Shown: piece by piece, positions 25,511 to 34,202 of the stretch
Numbering within the stretch: the stretch's first letter is position 1
Layout of the letters: each line of letters starts with the position of its first letter
NCBI GenBank assembly: GCA_023428905.1
Contig: JAEYWP010000004.1
Span: forward strand, 248,001-312,000
DNA from: Verrucomicrobiota bacterium
Lineage (GTDB): Bacteria; Verrucomicrobiota; Verrucomicrobiia; Opitutales; Opitutaceae
DNA: 64,000 bases
Direction of reading: 5' to 3'
Translations under genes and position numbers: made by a program
Notes under the pieces: generated by a model
Told to the model about the DNA's origin: nothing
What the model saw: only the letters and a program-made list of their open reading frames with translations
The model's database searches: none

Positions 25511-26329
25511 GTGGAACGGACCCTGCTCCCATCTCTGATGCGCATGCGGTCTGGTCCTGCCCACGCGTTGGTGTGTCTCCTGGTGACGCTGTTTTGCGTC
25601 GCGGGGGGACGGTGCTTGCGCGCCGATGACATCACGGTGCTGGCGGCTGCGACGTTTTCCGACGTATTGGTCGAGCTTGCGCCCGCGTTTGAGAAAAAAA
25701 CCGGGCATCACCTGCGTTTTGGTTTTGGGGGGTCGGGGACCCTGGCCCGGCAAATCCGCGAGGGGGCGCGCGCGGACGTGTTTATCTCCGCGGATGCCGA
25801 CCGGATGGATCTGCTGGAGGCGGGTGGATGGATCAAACCGGGGACGCGGCGGGACGTGGTGGCGAACCGCCTGGTGCTGGTCGCGCCGGAGGCCGCCGCC
25901 GTGCCGCTGACGCGGGTGGAGGATCTGGCGGGGCCCGCGGTGCGTCGGGTCGCGTTGGGCGAACCGGCCACCGTTCCCGCCGGTACCTATGCGCGGCTCT
26001 TCCTGGAGGAGCGGGGCCTCTGGCGCCCGCTCGCGGCGAAGTGGGTGCCGTTGGACTCGGTGCGCGCCGTGCTCGCGGCGGTGGAATCTGGAAATGTCGA
26101 CGCCGGGTTTGTGTATCAGACCGACGCGCTCCGCTCCCGACGCGTCCGGTTGGTGGGCGGACCGCTGGAGAGCGAACGCCTGCGGATCGTTCATCCCGGC
26201 GCCGTGGTATCCGGCTCTCGGTTACAGGGTCCGGCCGAGCGTTTCCTCGACTACCTGCGCGAGGAGGCTGCGGTGCTGGTGTTGCGGCGGGAGGGATTTC
26301 TCACCCCGGAGGCGCCGGTCGCACCGTGA
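25511..26329 (+). CDS. modA: Molybdate ABC transporter substrate-binding protein
   Basis: 272 residues with a signal peptide ending near residue 37 (CLRADD). The periplasmic binding fold begins ITVLAAATFSDVLVELAPAFEK, then FGFGGSGTLARQI and ADVFISADADRMD, the classic ModA segments that bind the oxyanion by main-chain NH groups. VESGNVDAGFVYQTDA is also typical. It delivers molybdate or tungstate to ModB. The GTGA overlap with modB shows an operon. It starts 30 bases from the divergent sensor kinase gene, so its promoter must lie inside or against that gene. Confidence 0.93.
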   Translation: MERTLLPSLMRMRSGPAHALVCLLVTLFCVAGGRCLRADDITVLAAATFSDVLVELAPAFEKKTGHHLRFGFGGSGTLARQIREGARADVFISADADRMDLLEAGGWIKPGTRRDVVANRLVLVAPEAAAVPLTRVEDLAGPAVRRVALGEPATVPAGTYARLFLEERGLWRPLAAKWVPLDSVRAVLAAVESGNVDAGFVYQTDALRSRRVRLVGGPLESERLRIVHPGAVVSGSRLQGPAERFLDYLREEAAVLVLRREGFLTPEAPVAP

Positions 26330-26994
26330 GCGATTTGACGGTCATCACCCTGTTCACGCTCGCGATCGCGGCGGCGAGCACCGCCTGCATCTTCCCCCTC
26401 GGGGTGGGGCTGGGCTGGCTTCTGGCGCGCCGCCACTGGCGCGGCAAGACGCTGGTGGAAACTCTGGTGACCCTGCCGTTGGTGATTCCGCCAGTGGCAA
26501 CCGGGCTCATCCTGTTGCGGCTTTTCGGGCGGCAGGGGCCTCTCGGCAGGATCCTGGAGTCCCTTGGGGTGGAGGTGGTGTTCACCTGGAAGGCGGTGTT
26601 GTTGGCCACGGCGGTGATGTCGTTTCCCCTCCTGGTGAGGAATGCGCGCGTGGCGTTTGAAGGCGTGGAGCCACGCCTGGAGGGGGTGGCGCGGACCCTC
26701 GGGGCCGGGCGTTGGCGGGTGTTTTTCGAAGTCACCTTCCCACTTGCCCTGCGGGGACTGGTCGCGGGCGCCCTGCTCGCGTTTGCCCGGGCGCTTGGGG
26801 AATTTGGTGCGACCGTGATGGTGGCGGGCTATTTTATCGGAGAGCGGGCCACCCTTTCACTCGGGATCTATCACCTGGTGCAGCTCGGCCGGGACGGCGA
26901 GGCCCTGCTCCTGGCCGGTGTGTCCGTGGGCCTGGCCTTCGCGGCGGTGCTGTGCAGTGAGCGGCTGGTGCGGCGCGCGGGGGTGCTGCGATGA
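26326..26994 (+). CDS. modB: Molybdate ABC transporter permease
   Basis: 222 residues from a GTG overlapping the modA stop codon. A longer same-frame reading inside modA is a shadow. About five membrane helices are present. The permease motif that docks on the ATPase is present as ARTLGAGRWRVFFEVTFPLA and GALLAFARALGEFGATVMVAG. The length is usual for ModB. It transports molybdate across the inner membrane with ModA and ModC. It overlaps modC by ATGA. Confidence 0.94.
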   Translation: MSDLTVITLFTLAIAAASTACIFPLGVGLGWLLARRHWRGKTLVETLVTLPLVIPPVATGLILLRLFGRQGPLGRILESLGVEVVFTWKAVLLATAVMSFPLLVRNARVAFEGVEPRLEGVARTLGAGRWRVFFEVTFPLALRGLVAGALLAFARALGEFGATVMVAGYFIGERATLSLGIYHLVQLGRDGEALLLAGVSVGLAFAAVLCSERLVRRAGVLR

Positions 26995-27725
26995 TCCGGC
27001 TCGACAAAGTGCGCTGGTCGGCGGGGCGGTTCGTGCTGGCCGCGGACCTGGAGATCGGCCCCGGCGTGACGGGACTCTTCGGGCCCTCGGGCGCTGGCAA
27101 GAGCACCCTGCTTGAGCTGATCGCAGGGCTCCGCCGCGTGCAGGAAGGGAGAATCCGGATCGGCGGCGAGGTGGTGGACGATGCGGGGGCGCGCCGCCAT
27201 CTCCGGCCCGAACATCGGCATATTGGATACGTGCCCCAGGACGGGGCGCTCTTTCCGCACCTCAATGTGGAGCGCAATCTGCGGTTTGGGGAGGCGCGTT
27301 CCACCGCGCGGCGCGCGACGGGTGCGCAGGCCGGAGCGGAGATTGACCGGGTCTGCGACGTGCTCGGCATCGAGGGCTTGCGCCACGCCGAGGTGGGGGG
27401 CCTTTCGGGAGGGGAGCGTCAGCGGGTGGCGCTCGCGCGGGCGCTGCTCTCGCATCCCCGCCTGCTGCTGCTCGACGAGCCGCTGGCGGCGCTGGATGTT
27501 TCCCGCAAGGAGCTGATCCTGCCTTACCTTGACCGGGTCCGGCAGGCTTTTGGGCTTCCGATGCTGTATGTCAGCCACGCCGCCGAGGAGCTGGTGACCC
27601 TCTGTGACGAGGTGATTGTCCTGGACGCGGGCGAGGTGGTGGACCGCGGCAGCCCTGCGGACGTCTTTCGCGCGGAGCCGACCCAGCGCTACGTGCGGCG
27701 TCGAGCCGCCAAAAACCACCCTTGA
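26991..27725 (+). CDS. modC: Molybdate ABC transporter ATP-binding protein lacking a TOBE domain
   Basis: 244 residues. Walker A is GPSGAGKST, the Q-loop is VPQDGALFPHL, the ABC signature is LSGGERQRVALARALL and Walker B is LLLLDEPLAALD, followed by the His-loop YVSHAAEE. The ATPase domain is complete, but ModC proteins of other species carry about 100 extra C-terminal residues forming the regulatory TOBE domain, absent here. It overlaps modB by four bases. tRNA-Gln follows 37 bases later. Confidence 0.92.
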   Translation: MIRLDKVRWSAGRFVLAADLEIGPGVTGLFGPSGAGKSTLLELIAGLRRVQEGRIRIGGEVVDDAGARRHLRPEHRHIGYVPQDGALFPHLNVERNLRFGEARSTARRATGAQAGAEIDRVCDVLGIEGLRHAEVGGLSGGERQRVALARALLSHPRLLLLDEPLAALDVSRKELILPYLDRVRQAFGLPMLYVSHAAEELVTLCDEVIVLDAGEVVDRGSPADVFRAEPTQRYVRRRAAKNHP

Positions 27726-27762
27726 CGCACCCTCGCCAAGGGACAATTTGCACCGTTCCCAC

Positions 27763-27836
27763 TGCCTGGTGGTGTAATGGTAGCACCGGAGATTTTGGAT
27801 CTCCTTGTCCTGGTTCGAATCCAGGCCGGGCAGCCA
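27763..27836 (+). tRNA. tRNA-Gln (anticodon TTG)
   Basis: 74 bases including an encoded CCA. The acceptor stem TGCCTGG pairs with CCGGGCA (one T-G pair). The D-arm is GGTGTAATGGTAGCACC, the anticodon stem GGAGA/TCTCC encloses loop TTTTGGA with anticodon TTG, and the T-loop is GGTTCGAATCC. It reads CAA codons. The Dabb gene starts nine bases later. Confidence 0.95.
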
Positions 27837-27845
27837 TCTCGCACC

Positions 27846-28145
27846 ATGCTCGTTCACACTGTTTTGTTCTACGGCAAGCCGGAATTGACCGCCGAGGGGC
27901 GCGCCGCTCTCCGGGCCGGCCTTGAAACCCTCCGCCAGGTGCCTTCGGTCCAGGCGCTCTATATCGGTGCCCCCGCGGGAGTGCCGGACCGGCCGGTGAT
28001 CGACAAATCCTTCACCTACTGCCTGACGACCGTCTTTGAGGACGTGGCGGGCCACAATGCCTACCAGGTCCACCCGGTGCACCTCGCCTTTGTCGAGAAC
28101 TGCAAGGGGTATTGGACCCGCGTGCAGATCTACGACGCGGAATAA
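27846..28145 (+). CDS. Dabb (stress-responsive alpha/beta barrel) protein
   Basis: 99 residues from MLVHTVLFYGKPEL; a longer frame runs back into tRNA-Gln and was trimmed. It has the single Dabb domain pattern: an opening VHTVLF strand, a central LETLRQVPSVQALYIG, and the hallmark YQVHPVHLAFVENC. Dabb proteins form dimeric ferredoxin-like barrels; functions vary and few are known. It starts nine bases after the tRNA and may be transcribed with it. Confidence 0.85.
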   Translation: MLVHTVLFYGKPELTAEGRAALRAGLETLRQVPSVQALYIGAPAGVPDRPVIDKSFTYCLTTVFEDVAGHNAYQVHPVHLAFVENCKGYWTRVQIYDAE

Positions 28146-28180
28146 GCGCGTCGCAGGTGGGCTCGGCCGCAGGCGCGGTC

Positions 28181-29464
<1,284 letters not shown>

Positions 29465-29577
29465 TCAGGGACGCAGAGCCTATGCGTGGGCGTGCATCCG
29501 AGTCAAACGGCGCGTCGCGGCACCCCAACGGACGGCCCAGTTGACGCCACGGAGACACCGGCGTTTGTAGTACGTCT

Positions 29578-30645
29578 ATGGCTCCCCTCTCTCCAGCCCG
29601 GCATCGCGCCCGCGCGGCGTTCAGCGTGCGTCCAGGTAACGGGAGGCAATGGCGTGGGACCGCAGCCGTACTCTTGGGGCTCGTCCTTGCCCTGTCGGGC
29701 TGCGCCACGGGCGCGACAGCGCCCGCTCCGCGGGCAAACGCCAACCCGCCCTCCCAGACGGCGCCTGCGGGCCCCGAACCGTTGAGGGAGGAGGCACCGG
29801 CTGCCACCAAGGCGCCGGCCCGGGAGAGAGAGAACGCGATCGCGCCGGCGAAAACCGTGACCCCGCCGAAGGCCGCGGCGGTCAAAACGGCAAAGGCGCG
29901 GGAGGCCCATCGCCCGGCTCCCAAGGCGGGAAAGCGCCCGCCGCGGGGGGAGAAACCGCCGTTTCGGTACGAGTCCCTGAATGTGCGGAACTCGTGTTTT
30001 GTGGAGTCGGTGAACTTCTACGACGCGTATTTGCGACACTACGACGGTGAGGTTCCCTGGGCCCAGGTGTTGCAGTGGGGAAATGCCGAGGGCGACATCA
30101 AGATCGGACAGGGTCATGCCGTGACCGTGTATGCGGCGAAGGGAAAGCTCTGGTTTTACGACATCAATTTCGGGGTCGTGCCCATCGATGTGCCGGTGGA
30201 GCGCCGAGGCGATCTGACCGATGTGGGCCCGCGCATTTTCGCCTCGTATCCACAATTTCGGCCGGTGCTGGCGCGCTACCGTGAGGACTACCGCCAGACA
30301 CCTCCCGAAAAGCGGCCGGAGCATCTCTTCTATCACAAGAACGCGGACGTGCGCGACGCCACCCGCGTGGCACGCGAGCTGGGCCGCTCGCGGCCGACCG
30401 CGGTGGTGGAGTTCGACATGAAGGAAAAAGGGAAACTAACGCCTTCTGCGGCCGCCGTCTTCGTGTTCGGCCGGCGCGTCTGCGTCTATTTCCCCCGAGG
30501 CGGTACGCACGTTTCGCCGGCATTTCGGGGGAGCGGGGACGACCTGCGCTATATCGAATATGTGGTGAAGCGGCTTCATCCCGGCTCGCGCAACGTGCGC
30601 TGGCAGCCGGGCGGTTATCTGGTCTTTCCTCCCGCACAAGGCTGA
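29578..30645 (+). CDS. Lipoprotein with possible Cys-His-Asp papain-like catalytic site
   Basis: 355 residues. The lipobox LALSGC gives a lipid-modified C42 after a longish Arg-rich N-terminus. Residues 45-125 are an Ala/Pro/Lys-rich low-complexity spacer, suited to spanning cell wall. Residues 128-240 contain NSCFVESVNFYDAYL (C140), GQGHAVTVYAAKGKLWFYD (H180) and YDINFG (D195), the order and spacing of a papain or transglutaminase-like fold. The rest (to 355) is unrecognised, with a beta-rich end PGGYLVFPP. A cell-surface cysteine hydrolase or inactive relative is possible, but the assignment is mine by motif only. It is divergent from hflX by 113 bases. Confidence 0.65.
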   Translation: MAPLSPARHRARAAFSVRPGNGRQWRGTAAVLLGLVLALSGCATGATAPAPRANANPPSQTAPAGPEPLREEAPAATKAPARERENAIAPAKTVTPPKAAAVKTAKAREAHRPAPKAGKRPPRGEKPPFRYESLNVRNSCFVESVNFYDAYLRHYDGEVPWAQVLQWGNAEGDIKIGQGHAVTVYAAKGKLWFYDINFGVVPIDVPVERRGDLTDVGPRIFASYPQFRPVLARYREDYRQTPPEKRPEHLFYHKNADVRDATRVARELGRSRPTAVVEFDMKEKGKLTPSAAAVFVFGRRVCVYFPRGGTHVSPAFRGSGDDLRYIEYVVKRLHPGSRNVRWQPGGYLVFPPAQG

Positions 30646-30888
30646 GGCGGATGCCTGTAGTGACGCGGGCGTTACGGTGGCATCGGGGTTTCCCCGGGGC
30701 CGCTTTAGGGTGGGTCCGAGGCCCACTGGGACCGGCCGTACTTGTGGGAAGCGCGCAACTCTGTTGAATCTCAGTTGCCCCAAGCGCAGCGGTGGTTACG
30801 ATGCCCCTGTCGTCGCCCGCTGGGAGATTTTTTCGTCCACCCTTTTACCTTGGCCACATCTTCAGAAACATCGGGATCCGGGAGCACG

Positions 30889-31278
30889 GTGTCCGTTCCG
30901 CCACTGCCTGCACCTCTGGTTTTGATCATCGACGATGATGAGGCGATCCGTGTGCTCAGCCAGTGGATCGTGCAGCGCGCGGGCTATCGGGCGATCACCG
31001 CGCGCGACGGACCCGAGGGCATCGAGCTGGTGAAGGTTCATGGGAGCGATATTTCCCTGGTCTTGCTCGATCTCACCATGCCCCGCATGGGCGGGGGTGA
31101 AGTTGCGGCAGAACTCCAGCGCATGGGTTTCCCGGCGCCCGTCGTCCTCGTCACGGGTTATGGTGAAGAGGGACTGCGCGAGGACGAACGGTGCGGAGTG
31201 GCCGGCGTCCTCCAGAAGCCCTTCTCGCCCGATATCCTGCGGGCCGCGGTGGGCAAATACCTGAAGCGTACGGCTTGA
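30889..31278 (+). CDS. Stand-alone response regulator receiver protein
   Basis: 129 residues from GTG with an upstream GGGAG. TTG codons at 30742 and 30850 are alternatives, giving N-terminal extensions with no domain. It is a single receiver domain: acidic pocket IIDDDEA, phospho-acceptor D61 in LLDLTMPRMGG, Thr89 in LVTGYG and Lys110 in LQKPF. There is no output domain, so it acts as a CheY-like relay. No kinase is adjacent. It converges on tdk with a 10-base gap. The start is uncertain. Confidence 0.82.
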   Translation: MSVPPLPAPLVLIIDDDEAIRVLSQWIVQRAGYRAITARDGPEGIELVKVHGSDISLVLLDLTMPRMGGGEVAAELQRMGFPAPVVLVTGYGEEGLREDERCGVAGVLQKPFSPDILRAAVGKYLKRTA

Positions 31279-31288
31279 GCGGTCCGCC

Positions 31289-31867
31289 TCAGCGCGACCG
31301 GCCGTCCTTGTAGTGGCGGCGGCAGACGGAGACGTAACGTTCATTGCCGCCGATCTCGACCTGCGCGCCTTCCTTCAGGGCCGCACCGGCGGCGTCGACC
31401 CGCAGTACCATGGTGGCTTTGCGGCCACAGTGGCAGATCGTCTTGATCTCGATCAGGTCGTCGGCCCAACCGAGCAGGGTGGCGCTGCCCTCAAACAGGT
31501 TTCCCTTGAAGTCCGTGCGCAGGCCATAGCAGAGAACGGGGATGTCGAGCTGGTCGGCAACGTCGGTGAGACCGCGTACCTGGGCGGTGGTGAGGAACTG
31601 GGCCTCGTCAACGAGTACGCACGAAAGCGGTTGCGCGCGGTGGGCGTCGCGCACGAGGGAAAGCAGGTCATCGGTGGGCGTGAAGACCGTGGCGGGCGCT
31701 TCGATGCCGATGCGCGACGTGATTTTGCCACTGCCAAACCGCGTATCAATCGCGGGCGTGAGCAGATAGGTGTGCATCCCGCGCTCCTGGTAATTGTAGC
31801 TGGACTGGAGGAGGACGGTCGATTTTCCGGCGTTCATCGCCGCGTAGTAGAAATAAACTTTGGCCAC
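31289..31867 (-). CDS. tdk: Thymidine kinase
   Basis: 192 residues. The P-loop is YYAAMNAGKSTVLLQ, the catalytic segment is VLVDEAQFLT, the lasso region is CYGLRTDFKGNLFEGS, and zinc ligands occur in ICHCGRKATMV and VCRRHY. This is the type II (TK1-like) enzyme that phosphorylates thymidine for salvage. The length is typical. The start follows the fixed family opening AKVYFYYAAMN. It converges on the response regulator gene. Confidence 0.96.
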   Translation of the reverse strand: MAKVYFYYAAMNAGKSTVLLQSSYNYQERGMHTYLLTPAIDTRFGSGKITSRIGIEAPATVFTPTDDLLSLVRDAHRAQPLSCVLVDEAQFLTTAQVRGLTDVADQLDIPVLCYGLRTDFKGNLFEGSATLLGWADDLIEIKTICHCGRKATMVLRVDAAGAALKEGAQVEIGGNERYVSVCRRHYKDGRSR

Positions 31868-32048
31868 GGACCGAGTTAGGGCGAGCGGGCGGCCCGCCGC
31901 AACTGCGCGGCGCGGAGGCCGCTGGTGGCGGCACGGGGGCCGGAGCGTCCCGCGCTGAAATAGGCCTCAGGGACAAAGGCTGGCGTGTCGATTATACCTT
32001 GGAGCGAGCGCACGAAGGCGTAGGCTGCCCGTCTCTCGCCCTCCCTTT

Positions 32049-32240
32049 ATGAGTTTTGCCTGTCCCCACTTCGACCTCGAGCGCGACCGTTGTCTCCGTC
32101 TGAAGACGGACTGCATTCCCGGCCGCCTGGGCTGTGTGTTGCGGGACAATTCGATCTTTGCCGTGCCCGCCGAGCGCCGGGTGGAGGACCGCGCCGCCGA
32201 AAATCGGCCCAATCCCTTCATCGAGCGCAAGAAAGGGTAG
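32049..32240 (+). CDS. Small cysteine-containing protein of unknown function
   Basis: 63 residues. The opening MSFACPHFDLERDRCLRLK is followed by TDCIPGRLGCVLRDNS, giving a four-Cys arrangement (CPHF, RC, DC, GC) in the first 30 residues. A charged tail follows (RRVEDRAAENRPNPF, then a basic end). The spacing suggests a small metal-binding or iron-sulfur knuckle. I believe similar short proteins occur in Verrucomicrobia but cannot confirm. It lies in the same orientation 116 bases before uup and has no recognised domain. Confidence 0.6.
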   Translation: MSFACPHFDLERDRCLRLKTDCIPGRLGCVLRDNSIFAVPAERRVEDRAAENRPNPFIERKKG

Positions 32241-32356
32241 GACGGCACGCGGACCGGCCACGCGTCGTCCGGGACGGGTCAGCGTGTGTCCCAGAGTGGG
32301 AAGGCCCCGCTTGAGGAGTTGCCTGCCGCTTTGGCAGCACCCAGCGTGTCCGGTCC

Positions 32357-34165
32357 ATGTCTCTGGTTTCCCTTCTAGATGTCAGTCTCTCGTTCGGTAG
32401 TGCCCCCGTGCTTGACCATGTGAACTTCCAGGTCGACCCGGGCGAACGGGTCTGCCTCGTCGGGCGCAACGGCGCCGGCAAATCCACCCTGATGCGCGTC
32501 TTGGCTGGAGATTTGAAACCGGACTCCGGCAGCGTTTTCCGGCAGCCGGGGAGCACATTCCGTCGGCTCGAGCAACAGGTGCCTTCGGAGCTGACCGGGA
32601 CCGTCCACGACGTGGTGGCGGGCGGGCTGCGCCCGCTGCATGACCACGAAGAATCCTGGGAGTCCGAACTGCGCCTCGAGCAATGGCTTGAACGGTGCCG
32701 GCTGGATCCCACACGTCCGTTTGAAGCGCTCTCCGGTGGACTAAAACGCCGGGTCATGCTGGCGCGCGCCCTGGTGGCCCAGCCCGATCTCCTCCTGCTC
32801 GATGAACCGACCAATCACCTGGATTTCGAGTCCATCTCCTGGCTGGAGGACTTCCTCGCGGAGGCGCGTCTCACCCTGTTTTTTGTCACCCACGATCGCG
32901 CCTTCCTCCGCCGCCTTGCAACGCGGCTGGTCGAGCTCGACCGCGGGGTGTTGAGCAACTGGGCCTGTGACTACGAAACCTATCTTGTGCGCAAGCAGGC
33001 GGTGATCGAGGCCGAGGAAAAGCAGCGGGCGGCGTTCGACAAGAAGCTGGCCCAGGAAGAGGCGTGGATTCGGCAGGGTGTCCGCGCGCAACGTTCGCGC
33101 GCGCAGGCCCGGATTCAAAACCTCGTCTCCATGCGCAACGAACGCCGTGACCGCCGCGAGCGTCTCGGCCAGGCCGCCATGCGCCTCTCGGATGCAGAGC
33201 GCTCCGGCATGAAGGTGATCGATGTGGAGAACGCGTCGTTTGCCTATCCGGGCGGACCGGAGCTGGTCAGCGGCCTGACGACCACGATCATGCGTGGCGA
33301 CAAGATTGGCATCATCGGCCCGAACGGGGCCGGCAAATCGACCCTGATCAAGCTGCTGCTCGGCCACCTCACCCCCACCGCGGGCGCCATCACCCAGGGC
33401 ACCAACCAGCAGGTGCTTTATTTCGACCAGCTGCGGGAGCAGATCGACGACAACCGCAGCGTGGCGGACAACATCGCCAATGGGAATGAGACGGTGACGA
33501 TCGACGGTCGCACGCGCCACGTCATCAGCTACCTTCAGGACTTTCTTTTCGAACCGGCGCGCTCGCGCACACCGGCGCGGGTGCTTTCCGGCGGCGAGCG
33601 CAACCGGCTGCTCCTTGCCCGTCTCTTCACCCGCCCGGCCAATGTCCTTGTCCTCGACGAGCCGACGAACGACCTGGATGCGGAAACCCTGGAGCTGCTT
33701 GAGTGTTTGCTCGTTGAATACACGGGCACGCTCCTCCTGGTCAGCCATGACCGTGAGTTTCTCGACAACGTCGTCACCAGCACCCTGGTGATGGAGGGCG
33801 AGGGGCGAATTGGCGAATATGTGGGCGGCTATGCCGACTGGCTCCGTTACCGGAAGCTTCAGGAGGCGAAGGCGGCGGAGCTGAGAATGGCGTCACCGAA
33901 CCGTGCGGCTGCACCCGCCCCGGCGAAATCCAGGAAGCTTTCGCAAAAAGAGCAGCGCGAGCTCGAGTCGCTCCCTGGGGTGATCGAGACCCTCGAGTCG
34001 GAACAAGCTGACCTCACCGGGCGGCTGGCTGATCCGGGGTTCTACCAGCGCGAGCCTGGCAGTGCGGCGGCGCTCAAGGCGCGTCTGGAGGAGATTGACG
34101 CCTCGCTCGCCCACGCTTTCGGGCGCTGGGAAGAACTGGAACAGCGCAAGCAGTCGAACGCTTGA
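32357..34165 (+). CDS. uup: ABC-F family ATPase Uup
   Basis: 602 residues. It has tandem ABC domains: first Walker A GRNGAGKST, signature LSGGLKRRVMLARAL and Walker B LLLLDEPTNHLD; second GPNGAGKST, LSGGERNRLLLARLF and VLVLDEPTNDLD. A charged linker of the ABC-F type joins them (AEEKQRAAFDKKLAQEEAWI, RAQRSRAQARI). The C-terminal coiled coil (about 530-602) has the Uup-type start KLSQKEQRELESLPG. There is no membrane domain. Uup acts in the cytoplasm on ribosomes and DNA-linked processes. The histidine kinase gene follows after 37 bases. Confidence 0.93.
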   Translation: MSLVSLLDVSLSFGSAPVLDHVNFQVDPGERVCLVGRNGAGKSTLMRVLAGDLKPDSGSVFRQPGSTFRRLEQQVPSELTGTVHDVVAGGLRPLHDHEESWESELRLEQWLERCRLDPTRPFEALSGGLKRRVMLARALVAQPDLLLLDEPTNHLDFESISWLEDFLAEARLTLFFVTHDRAFLRRLATRLVELDRGVLSNWACDYETYLVRKQAVIEAEEKQRAAFDKKLAQEEAWIRQGVRAQRSRAQARIQNLVSMRNERRDRRERLGQAAMRLSDAERSGMKVIDVENASFAYPGGPELVSGLTTTIMRGDKIGIIGPNGAGKSTLIKLLLGHLTPTAGAITQGTNQQVLYFDQLREQIDDNRSVADNIANGNETVTIDGRTRHVISYLQDFLFEPARSRTPARVLSGGERNRLLLARLFTRPANVLVLDEPTNDLDAETLELLECLLVEYTGTLLLVSHDREFLDNVVTSTLVMEGEGRIGEYVGGYADWLRYRKLQEAKAAELRMASPNRAAAPAPAKSRKLSQKEQRELESLPGVIETLESEQADLTGRLADPGFYQREPGSAAALKARLEEIDASLAHAFGRWEELEQRKQSNA

Positions 34166-34202
34166 TCCGGCGGCGCGGAGACGGTTGTATGGCGGTGCGC
34201 CC

